Source of the DNA: HGM04593 sp045612305
Lineage (GTDB): Bacteria > Bacteroidota > Bacteroidia > Bacteroidales > Bacteroidaceae
Length of the DNA: 33,565 nucleotides
NCBI GenBank assembly: GCA_045612305.1
Contig: JAZKYU010000039.1
Coordinates: 1 to 33,565, forward strand
Direction: 5' to 3'
Positions 7,481 to 14,788 of the stretch are shown piece by piece. A program made the position numbers and the translations under genes. The notes beneath the pieces are model-generated. The model had not been told where the DNA came from and made no database searches. It saw nothing but the letters and a program-made list of their open reading frames with translations. Within the stretch, counting starts at the first letter, position 1. Each line of letters starts with the position of its first letter.

Positions 7481-8686
7481 TTACTTTGTCTCGACGCGAC
7501 CGGGGTACTGCTCAAGAGCTTTGCCCAATATGAAGATAGCGCGTTTAAGGTCGGCTTTGTCGATAGCGTATGCTATGCGTACCTCGTTTTTGCCGTAACC
7601 CTCGTTTGAGTAGAAACCCGACGCAGGTGCCATCATAATAGTCTCTCCTTCGTATGAAAAGTCGGTGAGGCACCACTCACAGAATTTGTCGCTGTCGTCG
7701 ATGGGAAGGCGTGCTACAGTGTAGAAAGCGCCCATAGGGATAGGGGAGTACACCCCAGGTAATTTGTTAAGCTCGTCGATGAGACAGTTGCGGCGCTCTA
7801 TATATTTTTCGTATGTGTTTATAGCATACGAGCGAGGTGCGTCGAGCGATGCCTCTGCAGCTATCTGGCCAAGAAGCGGGGGACTCAAACGTGCCTGACA
7901 GAACTTCATAACTGCTTGACGCAGAGCTTTATTCTTTGTTATAAGCGCACCGATGCGCAAGCCACACTCTGAGTAGCGCTTTGATACAGAGTCTATCAAC
8001 ACAACGTTCTCTTCTATACCTTCGAGGTGGCAAGCCGATATATAGGGCGAGCCTGTGTAAATAAATTCGCGATAAACCTCGTCGGAGAAGAGGAAAAGGT
8101 TGTGCTTCTTCACAAGGTCGCGTATGCGGTTCATCTCGCTGCGTGTGTAGAGGTAACCTGTGGGGTTGTTGGGGTTGCAGATGAGGATACCGCGTGTGCG
8201 CTCGTTTATAAGCTCCTCGAAACGCTCCATAGGAGGCAAAGCAAACGACTCTTCAATAGTTGAGCGTATGGGGCGAATAACAGCTCCGGCCGATATCGCA
8301 AAGGCCATATAGTTGGCATATGCGGGCTCGGGAACAATTATCTCGTCGCCGGGGTTTAGGCACGACATAAAGGCAAAAAGCACAGCTTCGGAGCCGCCAG
8401 AGGTAACGATAATGTCGTCGGCCTTAAGTTTTATTTGGTATTGGTCGTAGTAGCCGACGAGCTTCTCGCGCAAAGAGAGAAAACCATCGCTCGGGCTGTA
8501 CTCAAGAATCTTGCGGTCGATTTTCTTTATAGCCTCAATAGCAACCTCGGGAGAATCGAGGTCGGGCTGGCCTATATTAAGATGGTATACTTTAATACCA
8601 CGTTCTTTTGCAGCGTTAGCAAAAGGTGCCAACTTTCTAATTGGCGACGAAGGCATAAGTATAGCTCTTTCTGATAATTCGGGCAT
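7481..8686 (-). CDS. Class I/II PLP-dependent aminotransferase (aspartate aminotransferase-like)
   Basis: A 401-aa cytoplasmic fold-type I aminotransferase that moves amino groups between amino acids and 2-oxo acids. Visible are YHLNIGQPD near residue 34, TSGGSEA (95-101), the PLP-contacting CNPNNPTG (170-177), Asp202 and Tyr205 (FSDEVYREF), and the Schiff-base Lys236 in DSVSKRYSECGLRIG with Arg244. A late VRIAY segment would hold the substrate carboxylate arginine. The family is clear; substrate choice (aspartate, aromatic or another) cannot be decided. It stands alone with its own promoter. Confidence 0.92.
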   Translation of the reverse strand: MPELSERAILMPSSPIRKLAPFANAAKERGIKVYHLNIGQPDLDSPEVAIEAIKKIDRKILEYSPSDGFLSLREKLVGYYDQYQIKLKADDIIVTSGGSEAVLFAFMSCLNPGDEIIVPEPAYANYMAFAISAGAVIRPIRSTIEESFALPPMERFEELINERTRGILICNPNNPTGYLYTRSEMNRIRDLVKKHNLFLFSDEVYREFIYTGSPYISACHLEGIEENVVLIDSVSKRYSECGLRIGALITKNKALRQAVMKFCQARLSPPLLGQIAAEASLDAPRSYAINTYEKYIERRNCLIDELNKLPGVYSPIPMGAFYTVARLPIDDSDKFCEWCLTDFSYEGETIMMAPASGFYSNEGYGKNEVRIAYAIDKADLKRAIFILGKALEQYPGRVETK

Positions 8687-8715
8687 AAGAATATTCTATT
8701 TTTTAATTAAGGTTG

Positions 8716-8723
8716 CAAATATA
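8716..8723 (-). promoter_or_regulatory. Promoter -7 box (TATATTTG) of the aminotransferase gene
   Basis: The minus strand reads TATATTTG, an exact TAnnTTTG match, predicting a start near 8710 and a leader of about 24 nt. A TTT lies in the -33 area but no full TTTG at the best spacing. Confidence 0.6.
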
Positions 8724-8870
8724 TATAATTCCTTATTTATTTAAATGCATTTTGCACAAAAACCTATTTATAAAATTTACACACTATTCGTGGATAATAA
8801 ATATTATGTTAAATAGCGTTTTACGGAAGCGTACTCTACTTTGCAATGTGAAGCTGTTTTTTACACACAT
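8724..8870. other. A/T-rich intergenic spacer, nothing recognised
   Basis: The first part of the 353-bp gap between the aminotransferase and Dus genes. It is very A/T rich, with no plausible coding frame, RNA gene or hairpin terminator that I can see. Confidence 0.6.
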
Positions 8871-9009
8871 TACTGCACTCGCTGTGAAAAAATTAAAGCA
8901 AGCTTCATATTTCTCGCTCGTTTGTTGCTCTTTGAGCTAAACTCGAAGATAATACTGCACTCGCTGTGAAAAATATTGAAGCAAGCTTCATATTTCTCGC
9001 TCGTTTGTT
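8871..9009. repeat. Two imperfect direct copies of a 56-57 bp element with a palindromic core
   Basis: Copy one is 8871-8926 and copy two 8953-9009, a period of 82 bp. Both begin TACTGCACTCGCTGTGAAAAA and end with a stretch containing TTTCTCGCTCGTTTGTT; they differ at only two or three positions in the middle. Each contains an inverted-repeat core, perfect in copy two (GAAGC-AA-GCTTC at 8978-8989) and with one mismatch in copy one. Copy two runs directly into the -7 box of the Dus promoter. Not coding: the period is not a multiple of three, so the copies are read in different frames. Confidence 0.85.
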
Positions 9010-9011
9010 CG

Positions 9012-9019
9012 TATCTTTG
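9012..9019 (+). promoter_or_regulatory. Promoter -7 box (TATCTTTG) of the Dus operon
   Basis: Exact TAnnTTTG match starting 3 nt after the second repeat copy; transcription would start near 9026, about 14 nt before the ATG. Its -33 region lies inside the repeat and shows no clear TTTG at the standard distance. Confidence 0.6.
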
Positions 9020-9039
9020 TTGGTGGAAAAAGAAAGACG

Positions 9040-9969
9040 ATGGAAATTTATTCAGCACCCTTACAAGGATTTACCGAGGCTGTGTGGCGCAATCTGCACA
9101 ATGAGGTCTTTGGTGGCATTGATACATACTTTACACCCTTTATAAGGTTTGAACACAACGAGATACGCAATAAGGATGTGCGCGATGTTGAAAAGAAAAA
9201 CAACACCGTGGGCTCGCTTGTGCCGCAGATTATTGCTGCGACACCCGAGGAGATGCGCCCGCTGTTGCAGTTGCTGAAAAACGAGGGATACACGCGTGTC
9301 GACATAAATATGGGTTGCTCTTTTCCGTTGCAAGCTCGTCGCCAGCACGGCGCGGGTATATTGCCGCATCCCTCTATGGTTGAAGCTATTATGCAAGAAA
9401 CTAAGGCTCACCCGGAGCTCTCTTTTTCGGTCAAGATGCGTTTGGGCTGGGAAAGCAAAGATGAGTGGAAAGCGCTTGTCGACACCCTAAACGATGCTCC
9501 TTTGGAATATGTAACTATGCACCCTCGCTTGGGGCGTGAACAGTATAAACAGCCGGCCGACAGGGTTGCTTTTGCCGAGTTTTATGAGCGTTGCAAACAC
9601 CCTGTAATATACAACGGAGATATTGAAACTATAGAGGATATAAAGGCTCTCGGTGTGGAGTTTCCCAGACTAAAGGGGGTGATGATAGGGCGTGGTCTGC
9701 TTGCAAACCCCGCTCTCGGGCGTGAGTATCGCTTGGGCACTACCCTCTCGCACGAGGAGATGCGCACTCTTGTGCAAACGATGCACGACAAATTTTTGCA
9801 CGTCATGCAGCAACGTTTGCAGGGTAACACGCAGTTGCTTAGCAAGTTAAAGCCTTATTGGGAGTATCTCTTACCCGGTCTTGAAAAGCGTTACCGCAAA
9901 GCGATAATAAAATCAACTACCACCGAGAAATATATATCTGCTGTGAACACAGCATTAAGTGCGTACTAA
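9040..9969 (+). CDS. tRNA-dihydrouridine synthase family protein
   Basis: A 309-aa flavoenzyme of the Dus family that reduces uridines in tRNA D-loops. It has the (beta/alpha)8 start IYSAPLQGFTEAVWRN, the catalytic Cys93 in DINMGCSFP (the usual GCP is GCS here), RQHGAG after it, KMRLGWE for the phosphate or flavin site, a late MHPRLGREQY in the place of the family HxRxxxQ motif, NGDIETIED and IGRGLLANP. The C-terminal helical domain is present, so it is full length. Which Dus class (A, B or C) is unclear. It is followed 22 bp later by a thioredoxin-like gene, probably in the same transcript. Confidence 0.92.
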   Translation: MEIYSAPLQGFTEAVWRNLHNEVFGGIDTYFTPFIRFEHNEIRNKDVRDVEKKNNTVGSLVPQIIAATPEEMRPLLQLLKNEGYTRVDINMGCSFPLQARRQHGAGILPHPSMVEAIMQETKAHPELSFSVKMRLGWESKDEWKALVDTLNDAPLEYVTMHPRLGREQYKQPADRVAFAEFYERCKHPVIYNGDIETIEDIKALGVEFPRLKGVMIGRGLLANPALGREYRLGTTLSHEEMRTLVQTMHDKFLHVMQQRLQGNTQLLSKLKPYWEYLLPGLEKRYRKAIIKSTTTEKYISAVNTALSAY

Positions 9970-9991
9970 TAACAAAATAACAACATAGAAG

Positions 9992-10555
9992 ATGAGAAAA
10001 CTATACCTTTTTATCCTTTTACTCCCCCTACTTGCGGCTTGTAACAACGGTAAAAAAAACGAGCCTGCACCGGCAGCACCCACACAACCGGTTGTGTATG
10101 AAAACCAGTATCTTGTGCAGGTTGGCGACCCTGCCCCCGACTTTTCTTTAAAGCAAACCGATGGCACAATCTTTCAGCTTTCGGCACAGCGCGGCAAGGT
10201 TGTGATGTTACAATTTACAGCAAGTTGGTGCGGCGTTTGTCGTCGCGAGATGCCACATATTGAAAAAGAGATATGGCAACGCCACAAGGATAACCCCTCT
10301 TTTGTGCTTGTGGGTGTGGACCGCGAAGAGAGTAAAGAGGTTGTAGATGCCTACACGGCAAAGGTGGGAACAACCTACCCTATGGCGCTCGATAGTGTGG
10401 CCGATGCTTTCTCTTTGTATGCCGAACGTGGCTCGGGTATCACCCGTAATGTGCTTGTAGGCAAGGATGGGCGCATAGTGAAACTTACACGTTTGTTTAA
10501 CGAGGAGGAGTTTGCAGGGCTTGTTGCTGCCATAGACAGCTTGCTAGCCGAGTAA
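9992..10555 (+). CDS. TlpA/ResA-like thioredoxin-fold lipoprotein
   Basis: A 187-aa envelope thiol-disulfide protein. The N-terminus has a lipoprotein signal with lipobox LLAAC (Cys17), then a Pro-rich linker, then an AhpC/TSA-type thioredoxin domain starting VGDPAPDFSL and holding the redox pair Cys80-Cys83 in ASWCGVCRREMP. The segment TYPMALDS is in the usual cis-Pro area. It would reduce or shuffle disulfides of periplasmic proteins. Residues after Cys17 (NNGKK) lack the acidic patch used in Bacteroidota as a surface-export signal, so it probably stays on the periplasmic side. It lies 22 bp after the Dus gene and 19 bp before the LicD gene. Confidence 0.9.
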   Translation: MRKLYLFILLLPLLAACNNGKKNEPAPAAPTQPVVYENQYLVQVGDPAPDFSLKQTDGTIFQLSAQRGKVVMLQFTASWCGVCRREMPHIEKEIWQRHKDNPSFVLVGVDREESKEVVDAYTAKVGTTYPMALDSVADAFSLYAERGSGITRNVLVGKDGRIVKLTRLFNEEEFAGLVAAIDSLLAE

Positions 10556-10574
10556 AATAAAAAACGTAATTTGT

Positions 10575-11360
10575 ATGAAAGTTTTAAATATTGAGGAGAT
10601 AAAGGAAATTCAGCTCAACATACTTGAGGAGGTGGCCACCTTCTGCAAGATGCACAATTTGCGATATACCCTCGCTTACGGTACCCTCTTGGGCGCGGTG
10701 AGACACAAAGGCTACATCCCTTGGGATGATGATATTGACATACATATGCCTCGCCCCGACTACGAAAAGTTTATAAAGCTCTACAGCAACGCTCACACAA
10801 GCTACAAAGTAATTACTCACGAGGCCGATAAAAGATACAATATGCCGTTTGCAAAGGTACACTACCCCGCAACCATCGTCAGGGAGTTACATTTAAAACC
10901 CGGAGTTTTTGGCGTTTACATAGATATCTTCCCCATAGATGCCTTGGTGTCGCCCTTGCAAGCAACCATATGCGCCCAGTGCAAAAGGTTTCTTTTTGTA
11001 AAAAGCCGCATTTTTTCAAAGAATATGCCGTTGCAAGAAAAGGCCCGCCTTGCACTCACCAAACTTTTGCTCCTACCCGTGCCCGAGAGGCTTTTGCTTT
11101 GGGTTGTTAAAAAGTGTATGTTGCACAGGGAGTATGACTCGTGCGAGCTGGTATGCAGCCTTGCGTCGCGCACTGCAAAGAAAGAGGTCTTTCCCCGCTC
11201 TATGTTCGACAATTTGACAATGCTACCCTTCGAGGGAAAAGAGTATTGTGCTGTTGAGGATTACCACACATACCTTTCTAAACAATATGGCGATTATATG
11301 CAACTACCGCCCGAAGAGAAGCGTGCATCGACACACAATGCGGTTGCGAGCTATAAATAA
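10575..11360 (+). CDS. LicD-family nucleotidyltransferase-fold protein
   Basis: A 261-aa cytoplasmic protein of the LicD family, whose known members transfer phosphocholine or other phospho-alcohols onto surface glycans. The family core is clear: YTLAYGTLLGAVRHKGYIPW (residues 31-50) followed by DDDIDIHMPR with catalytic acidic residues at 51-55, then DIFPIDAL near residue 117. The C-terminal part contains QYGDYMQLPPEEKR, also usual for LicD proteins. It is not within a visible polysaccharide locus; its neighbours are a thioredoxin-like gene and rpsP. Substrate unknown. Confidence 0.9.
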   Translation: MKVLNIEEIKEIQLNILEEVATFCKMHNLRYTLAYGTLLGAVRHKGYIPWDDDIDIHMPRPDYEKFIKLYSNAHTSYKVITHEADKRYNMPFAKVHYPATIVRELHLKPGVFGVYIDIFPIDALVSPLQATICAQCKRFLFVKSRIFSKNMPLQEKARLALTKLLLLPVPERLLLWVVKKCMLHREYDSCELVCSLASRTAKKEVFPRSMFDNLTMLPFEGKEYCAVEDYHTYLSKQYGDYMQLPPEEKRASTHNAVASYK

Positions 11361-11402
11361 CCCTTTTATTTTATGCAATAAGGTATAATAAGGTGTTGGG
11401 AA

Positions 11403-11434
11403 TTTGCGTGTTTGCAAAAAATGTACTACCTTTG
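11403..11434 (+). promoter_or_regulatory. Promoter of rpsP
   Basis: TTTG at 11403-11406, a 20-nt spacer and TACCTTTG at 11427-11434. Transcription should start near 11440, which places a hairpin (11439-11457) at the very 5' end of the leader. Confidence 0.7.
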
Positions 11435-11438
11435 CCGC

Positions 11439-11457
11439 GCCGATACGAGTTATCGGC
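11439..11457 (+). promoter_or_regulatory. Hairpin at the 5' end of the rpsP leader
   Basis: Perfect 7-bp inverted repeat GCCGATA/TATCGGC with a 5-nt loop (CGAGT), positioned at or next to the predicted transcript start. It could protect the 5' end of the mRNA or bind a regulator; neither is shown. Confidence 0.45.
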
Positions 11458-11495
11458 TAACTCAAATCTATTAACAATTTAAAACTAAATTAAAA

Positions 11496-12050
11496 ATGGC
11501 AACAAAAATCAGATTGCAGAGAAGAGGTCGTAAACACTACGCATTCTACTCTATCGTGATTGCAGATTCGAGAGCTCCACGTGATGGAAAGTTCACCGAG
11601 AAAATCGGTACTTACAACCCTAACACAAACCCTGCTAGTATCGACATCAACTTCGAGAGAGCTTTGTGGTGGGTTAACAACGGTGCTACTCCCACCGACA
11701 CTGTTCGCAACATCCTCTCTTCACAGGGCGTTTACATGATGAAACACTTGCAAGGTGGTGTTAAGAAGGGTGCATTTGACGAGGCTACAGCACAGGCTAA
11801 GTTCGACGCTTGGAAGACCGCTAAAGAGAACGCTTTGAACGGTATCAAGAGCGCTGAGGAGCAGGCTAAACGCGATGCTAAGAAGGCTCGTTTGGAGGCT
11901 GAGAAAGAGGTTAATGCTGCTATTGCCAAGAAGGTTGCCGACAAGAAGGCTGCCGAGGCACTTGCAAAAGCTGAGGCTGAGGCTGCTGCTGCAGCAGAGG
12001 CTACTGAGGCTCCCGCAGAGGAGGCAACAGAGGCTCCTGCAGAGGCATAA
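11496..12050 (+). CDS. rpsP: 30S ribosomal protein S16 with a long Ala/Glu/Lys tail
   Basis: A 184-aa S16. Residues 1-85 are the ordinary S16 domain (KIRLQRRGRKHYAFYSIVIA, then SRAPRDGKFTEKIGTYNP), which binds 16S rRNA and helps 30S assembly. Residues from about 95 on form an extension not found in E. coli S16: a Lys/Ala-rich, probably helical part (KRDAKKARLEAEKEVNAA) and an acidic end with three TEAPAE-type repeats. Long S16 tails are known in Bacteroidota. The gene uses preferred codons, has its own promoter and terminator, and no rimM/trmD/rplS neighbours follow, unlike in E. coli. Confidence 0.96.
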   Translation: MATKIRLQRRGRKHYAFYSIVIADSRAPRDGKFTEKIGTYNPNTNPASIDINFERALWWVNNGATPTDTVRNILSSQGVYMMKHLQGGVKKGAFDEATAQAKFDAWKTAKENALNGIKSAEEQAKRDAKKARLEAEKEVNAAIAKKVADKKAAEALAKAEAEAAAAAEATEAPAEEATEAPAEA

Positions 12051-12065
12051 TTCACCTTTTAGATT

Positions 12066-12107
12066 AAAAAATAGAGCAAGTTTTAACAAACTTGCTCTAT
12101 TTTTTTG
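12066..12107 (+). terminator. Terminator of rpsP
   Basis: A perfect stem with arms ATAGAGCAAGTTT (12071-12083) and its complement (12088-12100), a 4-nt loop, extended by A-run/T-run pairs and ending in seven T. Confidence 0.93.
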
Positions 12108-12119
12108 TTTATCATAGAA

Positions 12120-12248
12120 TTATTGTCGTGTCCAGATTGTTATGCCTTCTTCGCCACGCATCTGCCATATCAACTCATTATCAATAATATAGTAATCACA
12201 GATGATAATTTCTTCATCAGGCCAACAAAGGTTTATAGAATAAAAAAG
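12120..12248 (-). pseudogene. Possible coding remnant without a start codon
   Basis: On the minus strand 42 sense codons run from just after a TAG (12249-12251) to a TAA (12120-12122). The translation (from INLCWPDEEIIICDYY to RGEEGITIWTRQ) has a protein-like mix of residues with three Trp and several acidic pairs, unlike the low-complexity frames expected from A/T-rich spacer. No ATG, GTG or TTG lies near its beginning; the only internal ATG would leave 13 residues. It may be the 3' end of a decayed gene. I do not recognise the family. Confidence 0.35.
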
Positions 12249-12257
12249 CTATCACTC

Positions 12258-12288
12258 TTTGTATTTGCCCAGAAAAGGAGTAAATTTG
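12258..12288 (+). promoter_or_regulatory. Promoter of the S41-like lipoprotein gene, very close to the ATG
   Basis: TTTG at 12258-12261, a 19-nt spacer and TAAATTTG at 12281-12288. The ATG at 12296 begins only 8 nt after the -7 box, so the mRNA should be leaderless or nearly so. Confidence 0.7.
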
Positions 12289-12295
12289 CCACATT

Positions 12296-13528
12296 ATGAA
12301 AAAGAACAAAACATTTATATTACTTACAATCTTCGCTATGCTGTTTTGCAGTTGCGGAGAGGATAGAACGGCTGAATTTAACGAGCTCACAAAGGAGAAT
12401 CAATGGATATACTCAAAGATGAAAGAGGTGTATCTATGGGCTGGAGAGATAGGAGATGTTTCACAGAAAAACTACTTCTCTACACCGGCACAATTCTTTG
12501 GAAACTTGCTCAACAAGAGCAAAGACAACGCATCGTTCTTCTCAAGCGACGAGGAAGAGAGCGTTCCCGACTACGGAATTTCCTACACGATGCTTCGCGA
12601 CCCGCTAGGTGTGTCGCCGTCGAGACAATATGCTCTCATAAGCTATGTAGAGCCCAACTCAGTGGCAAAGGCTGCAGGCCTTGAGCGTGGTATGTGGGTT
12701 GCCGAGATTGACGGTAAGAGAGTAAACACCACAAATATAAAGAAGATAACATCGGGCACAGGTGCCGAGCTCAAGATAGATGCTATAGAGTACAACGATG
12801 ACACCGAAGAATATTTTTGGGAGAACGTAGAAAACATCACCCTTCCCGCATCGGCCGACTACGATGTTACACCCGTTCCTGTTGTGACTATAATAGACGA
12901 GATAACAAGCAAAAGCGGCTATATATTGTGCAATAAATTCGACAACGAGAAGATGTCTGCAGCGCTGTCCGAGGTTTTGTCGGGCGAGGTTGACAACATA
13001 ATTCTCGACCTTAGATACAACACATCCACCTCTCTAACCGACGCAGCACAGGTTGCAAGCGCATTTATCCCCGCCGACAAAGAAGGCACCGCGTTTTGTC
13101 TTTTGGATAGAAACATCGATGCTGAGGAGAAAGAGAGCATCGCCTTGCCCGCAGCAAGCACAAACGCAAGCGACAAGCCTCTATACATAGTAACTACACA
13201 AAAAACAGGCGGCGTTGTAGATGCATTTATTAAAGGTATTCAAACTTTGCGTGGAACAACAAACGTGATAATTGTGGGGCAACCTTCAAGTGGCACACAC
13301 CTCTATACCGAGTGTTACGAGTCGCCTTATCTCTTCAAGATAAACCCGGCCACAGCATACATATGTGACCCTGCAGGCGAGTTTCTCACCACCCCTCTCC
13401 CCGACTATGTGGTAGACGAGTATAGCGATTATCGCCACGTTTACCCTCTCGGCAACAGACAAGAATACATTATATATAATGTGAATTATATAATTGCAAA
13501 CGGCACGCTCCCTCCTGCTGCCGAATAA
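12296..13528 (+). CDS. S41 (C-terminal processing peptidase)-like lipoprotein, probably without protease activity
   Basis: A 410-aa lipoprotein. The signal ends at Cys20 (LFCSCGEDR); the acidic residues after it could act as a surface-export signal. Residues 85-165 form a PDZ-like domain (SYVEPNSVAKAAGLERGMWV), and residues about 205-345 the S41 core: GYILCNKF, then DNIILDLRYN. In active members the Ser lies in a TAS motif and the Lys in a GKG-like motif; here the corresponding segments read TQKTGGVVDAF (Gly306 for Ser) and GQPSSGTHLY (Thr334 for Lys), and the usual NPGG is NTSTS. It therefore looks like a binding protein derived from a protease. The alignment was done by eye. Single gene with its own promoter and terminator. 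Confidence 0.82.
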   Translation: MKKNKTFILLTIFAMLFCSCGEDRTAEFNELTKENQWIYSKMKEVYLWAGEIGDVSQKNYFSTPAQFFGNLLNKSKDNASFFSSDEEESVPDYGISYTMLRDPLGVSPSRQYALISYVEPNSVAKAAGLERGMWVAEIDGKRVNTTNIKKITSGTGAELKIDAIEYNDDTEEYFWENVENITLPASADYDVTPVPVVTIIDEITSKSGYILCNKFDNEKMSAALSEVLSGEVDNIILDLRYNTSTSLTDAAQVASAFIPADKEGTAFCLLDRNIDAEEKESIALPAASTNASDKPLYIVTTQKTGGVVDAFIKGIQTLRGTTNVIIVGQPSSGTHLYTECYESPYLFKINPATAYICDPAGEFLTTPLPDYVVDEYSDYRHVYPLGNRQEYIIYNVNYIIANGTLPPAAE

Positions 13529-13548
13529 CAGAACAGATCTAAAATATA

Positions 13549-13588
13549 AAAAGACAATTACCTGCAACTTGCAAGTAGTTGTCTTTTT
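13549..13588 (+). terminator. Terminator of the S41-like gene
   Basis: Arms AAAAGACAATTAC (13549-13561) and GTAGTTGTCTTTT (13575-13587) pair with one G-T wobble, followed by more T. The loop holds the short palindrome CTTGCAAG. Confidence 0.82.
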
Positions 13589-13623
13589 TGTTTTATTTAA
13601 GCAAAAGAGAGAAACCTACATTG

Positions 13624-13651
13624 TTGTTAAAGTGTTATTCTGCTAAATTAA
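13624..13651 (+). promoter_or_regulatory. Tentative promoter of the NlpE-like operon
   Basis: TTG at 13624-13626, a 17-nt spacer and TAAATTAA at 13644-13651, which keeps six of eight bases of TAnnTTTG. A weak match, listed because a strong terminator upstream requires a promoter here. Confidence 0.35.
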
Positions 13652-13669
13652 CCATAAAAAACAACAACA

Positions 13670-14155
13670 ATGAAAAAAGAAATTATTCTATCAACTGCAG
13701 CCTTGTCGCTACTTTTTCTCTCGTCGTGCAACTCTTGCAGCAACCACAATCAGCCCCAAGGCGTGGTAATTGAGAGCGATAGCATCTTTATGATAAACGA
13801 CTCCACGGTGGGCGACCTTCAAACATTTATCTACGAGGGCACCCTTCCTATGACAGGTGGTAATATGGGCGACGTTATTCTAACGATGCAAACCCTTAGC
13901 CTAAACGATGACGGCACCTACACCCTGACCACCGATTACATAGACGAGGGTATAGCCACAGAAAACGACAAGGGCGAAACTGTGGTTATAATAGGTGTTC
14001 CCAACGATAGTACGGCTGTTATTTACGAATTTGTATCTTCTATGGGTATGCCCAAGATGAACTTTATGCTATCGAGCGACAGCTCTCTTGTGAAGCTCAA
14101 CAGCAATATGCAACCAACTGCGGGCAACCATAAATTAACACCTAAAAAGAACTAA
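13670..14155 (+). CDS. NlpE-like lipoprotein
   Basis: A 161-aa lipoprotein with lipobox FLSSC (Cys20). The core reads FIYEGTLPMTGGNMGDV and then LSLNDDGTYTLTTDYID, matching the start of the NlpE N-terminal domain (a small beta-barrel that in E. coli senses surface contact and copper and triggers the Cpx response). The CxxC copper site of E. coli NlpE, which follows the YxGxLP motif, is absent (MTGG instead). The protein is shorter than E. coli NlpE and has only this domain. It is the first of three genes separated by 6 bp each. The assignment is by motif only. Confidence 0.72.
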   Translation: MKKEIILSTAALSLLFLSSCNSCSNHNQPQGVVIESDSIFMINDSTVGDLQTFIYEGTLPMTGGNMGDVILTMQTLSLNDDGTYTLTTDYIDEGIATENDKGETVVIIGVPNDSTAVIYEFVSSMGMPKMNFMLSSDSSLVKLNSNMQPTAGNHKLTPKKN

Positions 14156-14161
14156 AAGCGT

Positions 14162-14782
14162 ATGAAACAGATTTTAATACTGTCGTTTATTGCGTCTGGT
14201 CTACTGTTTGTGTCGTGCGAAAAAGACCCCGATACCGACAAGCTCGATAACGATTATCTTGTTCTCACAAACTACGACAGCAACACCGATTTTTCGACCT
14301 TCGACACATTCTATGTGATAGACAGCATACTCATAATGGGCGATGCAACAACAAAACCCACATATTGGAAAAACGAAAACTCTCAGCGCATAATAGATGC
14401 CTTTAACGACAACTTTGTACAACGTGGATACACCGAAGTTGAAGGCGTGGAAGAGGCTGATATTGTGCTGCAACTGAGCTACGTGAGCACCACATACTAT
14501 TTTAGTGGTAGCACAGCCGGGCCGTGGTGGTATAACTATCCCGGATATTGGAATTGGGGCGGAGCAGGTTGGTACTACCCTTTCGCTTTCTACTACTCAT
14601 ATAGCACGGGTGCTATAATAGGTGAGCTTGTCGATAATATGGATGTGCGTAGCGATAATAAGTTGAGTATAGTTTGGAACACCTTTATATCGGGCTTGCT
14701 CAGCGGCAATAATTTGAGTTACTCTCGCACGATGAGTGCTATAGGCCAAGCTTTTACACAATCGCCTTACTTAAAAAAATAA
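14162..14782 (+). CDS. DUF4136-type lipoprotein
   Basis: A 206-aa lipoprotein (lipobox LLFVSC, Cys19, followed by EKDPDTDK, an acidic stretch that could direct it to the surface). The layout fits DUF4136: an early FSTFDTFYVID strand, a middle RIIDAFNDNFVQRGYTEVE helix-strand typical of the fold, then EADIVLQLSYV, and a C-terminal NNLSYSRTMSAIGQAF helix. The central insert is unusually rich in Tyr, Trp and Gly (near residues 115-152), probably a loop. Function of the family is unknown. It is 6 bp from the genes on both sides, so an envelope assembly with them is plausible. Confidence 0.85.
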   Translation: MKQILILSFIASGLLFVSCEKDPDTDKLDNDYLVLTNYDSNTDFSTFDTFYVIDSILIMGDATTKPTYWKNENSQRIIDAFNDNFVQRGYTEVEGVEEADIVLQLSYVSTTYYFSGSTAGPWWYNYPGYWNWGGAGWYYPFAFYYSYSTGAIIGELVDNMDVRSDNKLSIVWNTFISGLLSGNNLSYSRTMSAIGQAFTQSPYLKK

Positions 14783-14788
14783 AGTGTT

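Noticed and set aside
8871..9009. A CRISPR array
   Set aside because: Only two copies, with a 26-bp spacer but 56-bp repeats and no cas genes; the element is far too long and unequal for a CRISPR repeat.
8870..9058. A 62-aa minus-strand open frame across the repeat in front of the Dus gene
   Set aside because: It reads the two repeat copies in different frames and overlaps the Dus promoter; it is a by-product of the repeat.
11721..12089. Minus-strand Ser/Leu- and Ala/Ser-rich frames opposite rpsP
   Set aside because: They are antisense reads of the Ala/Glu/Lys tail of S16 and run over its terminator.
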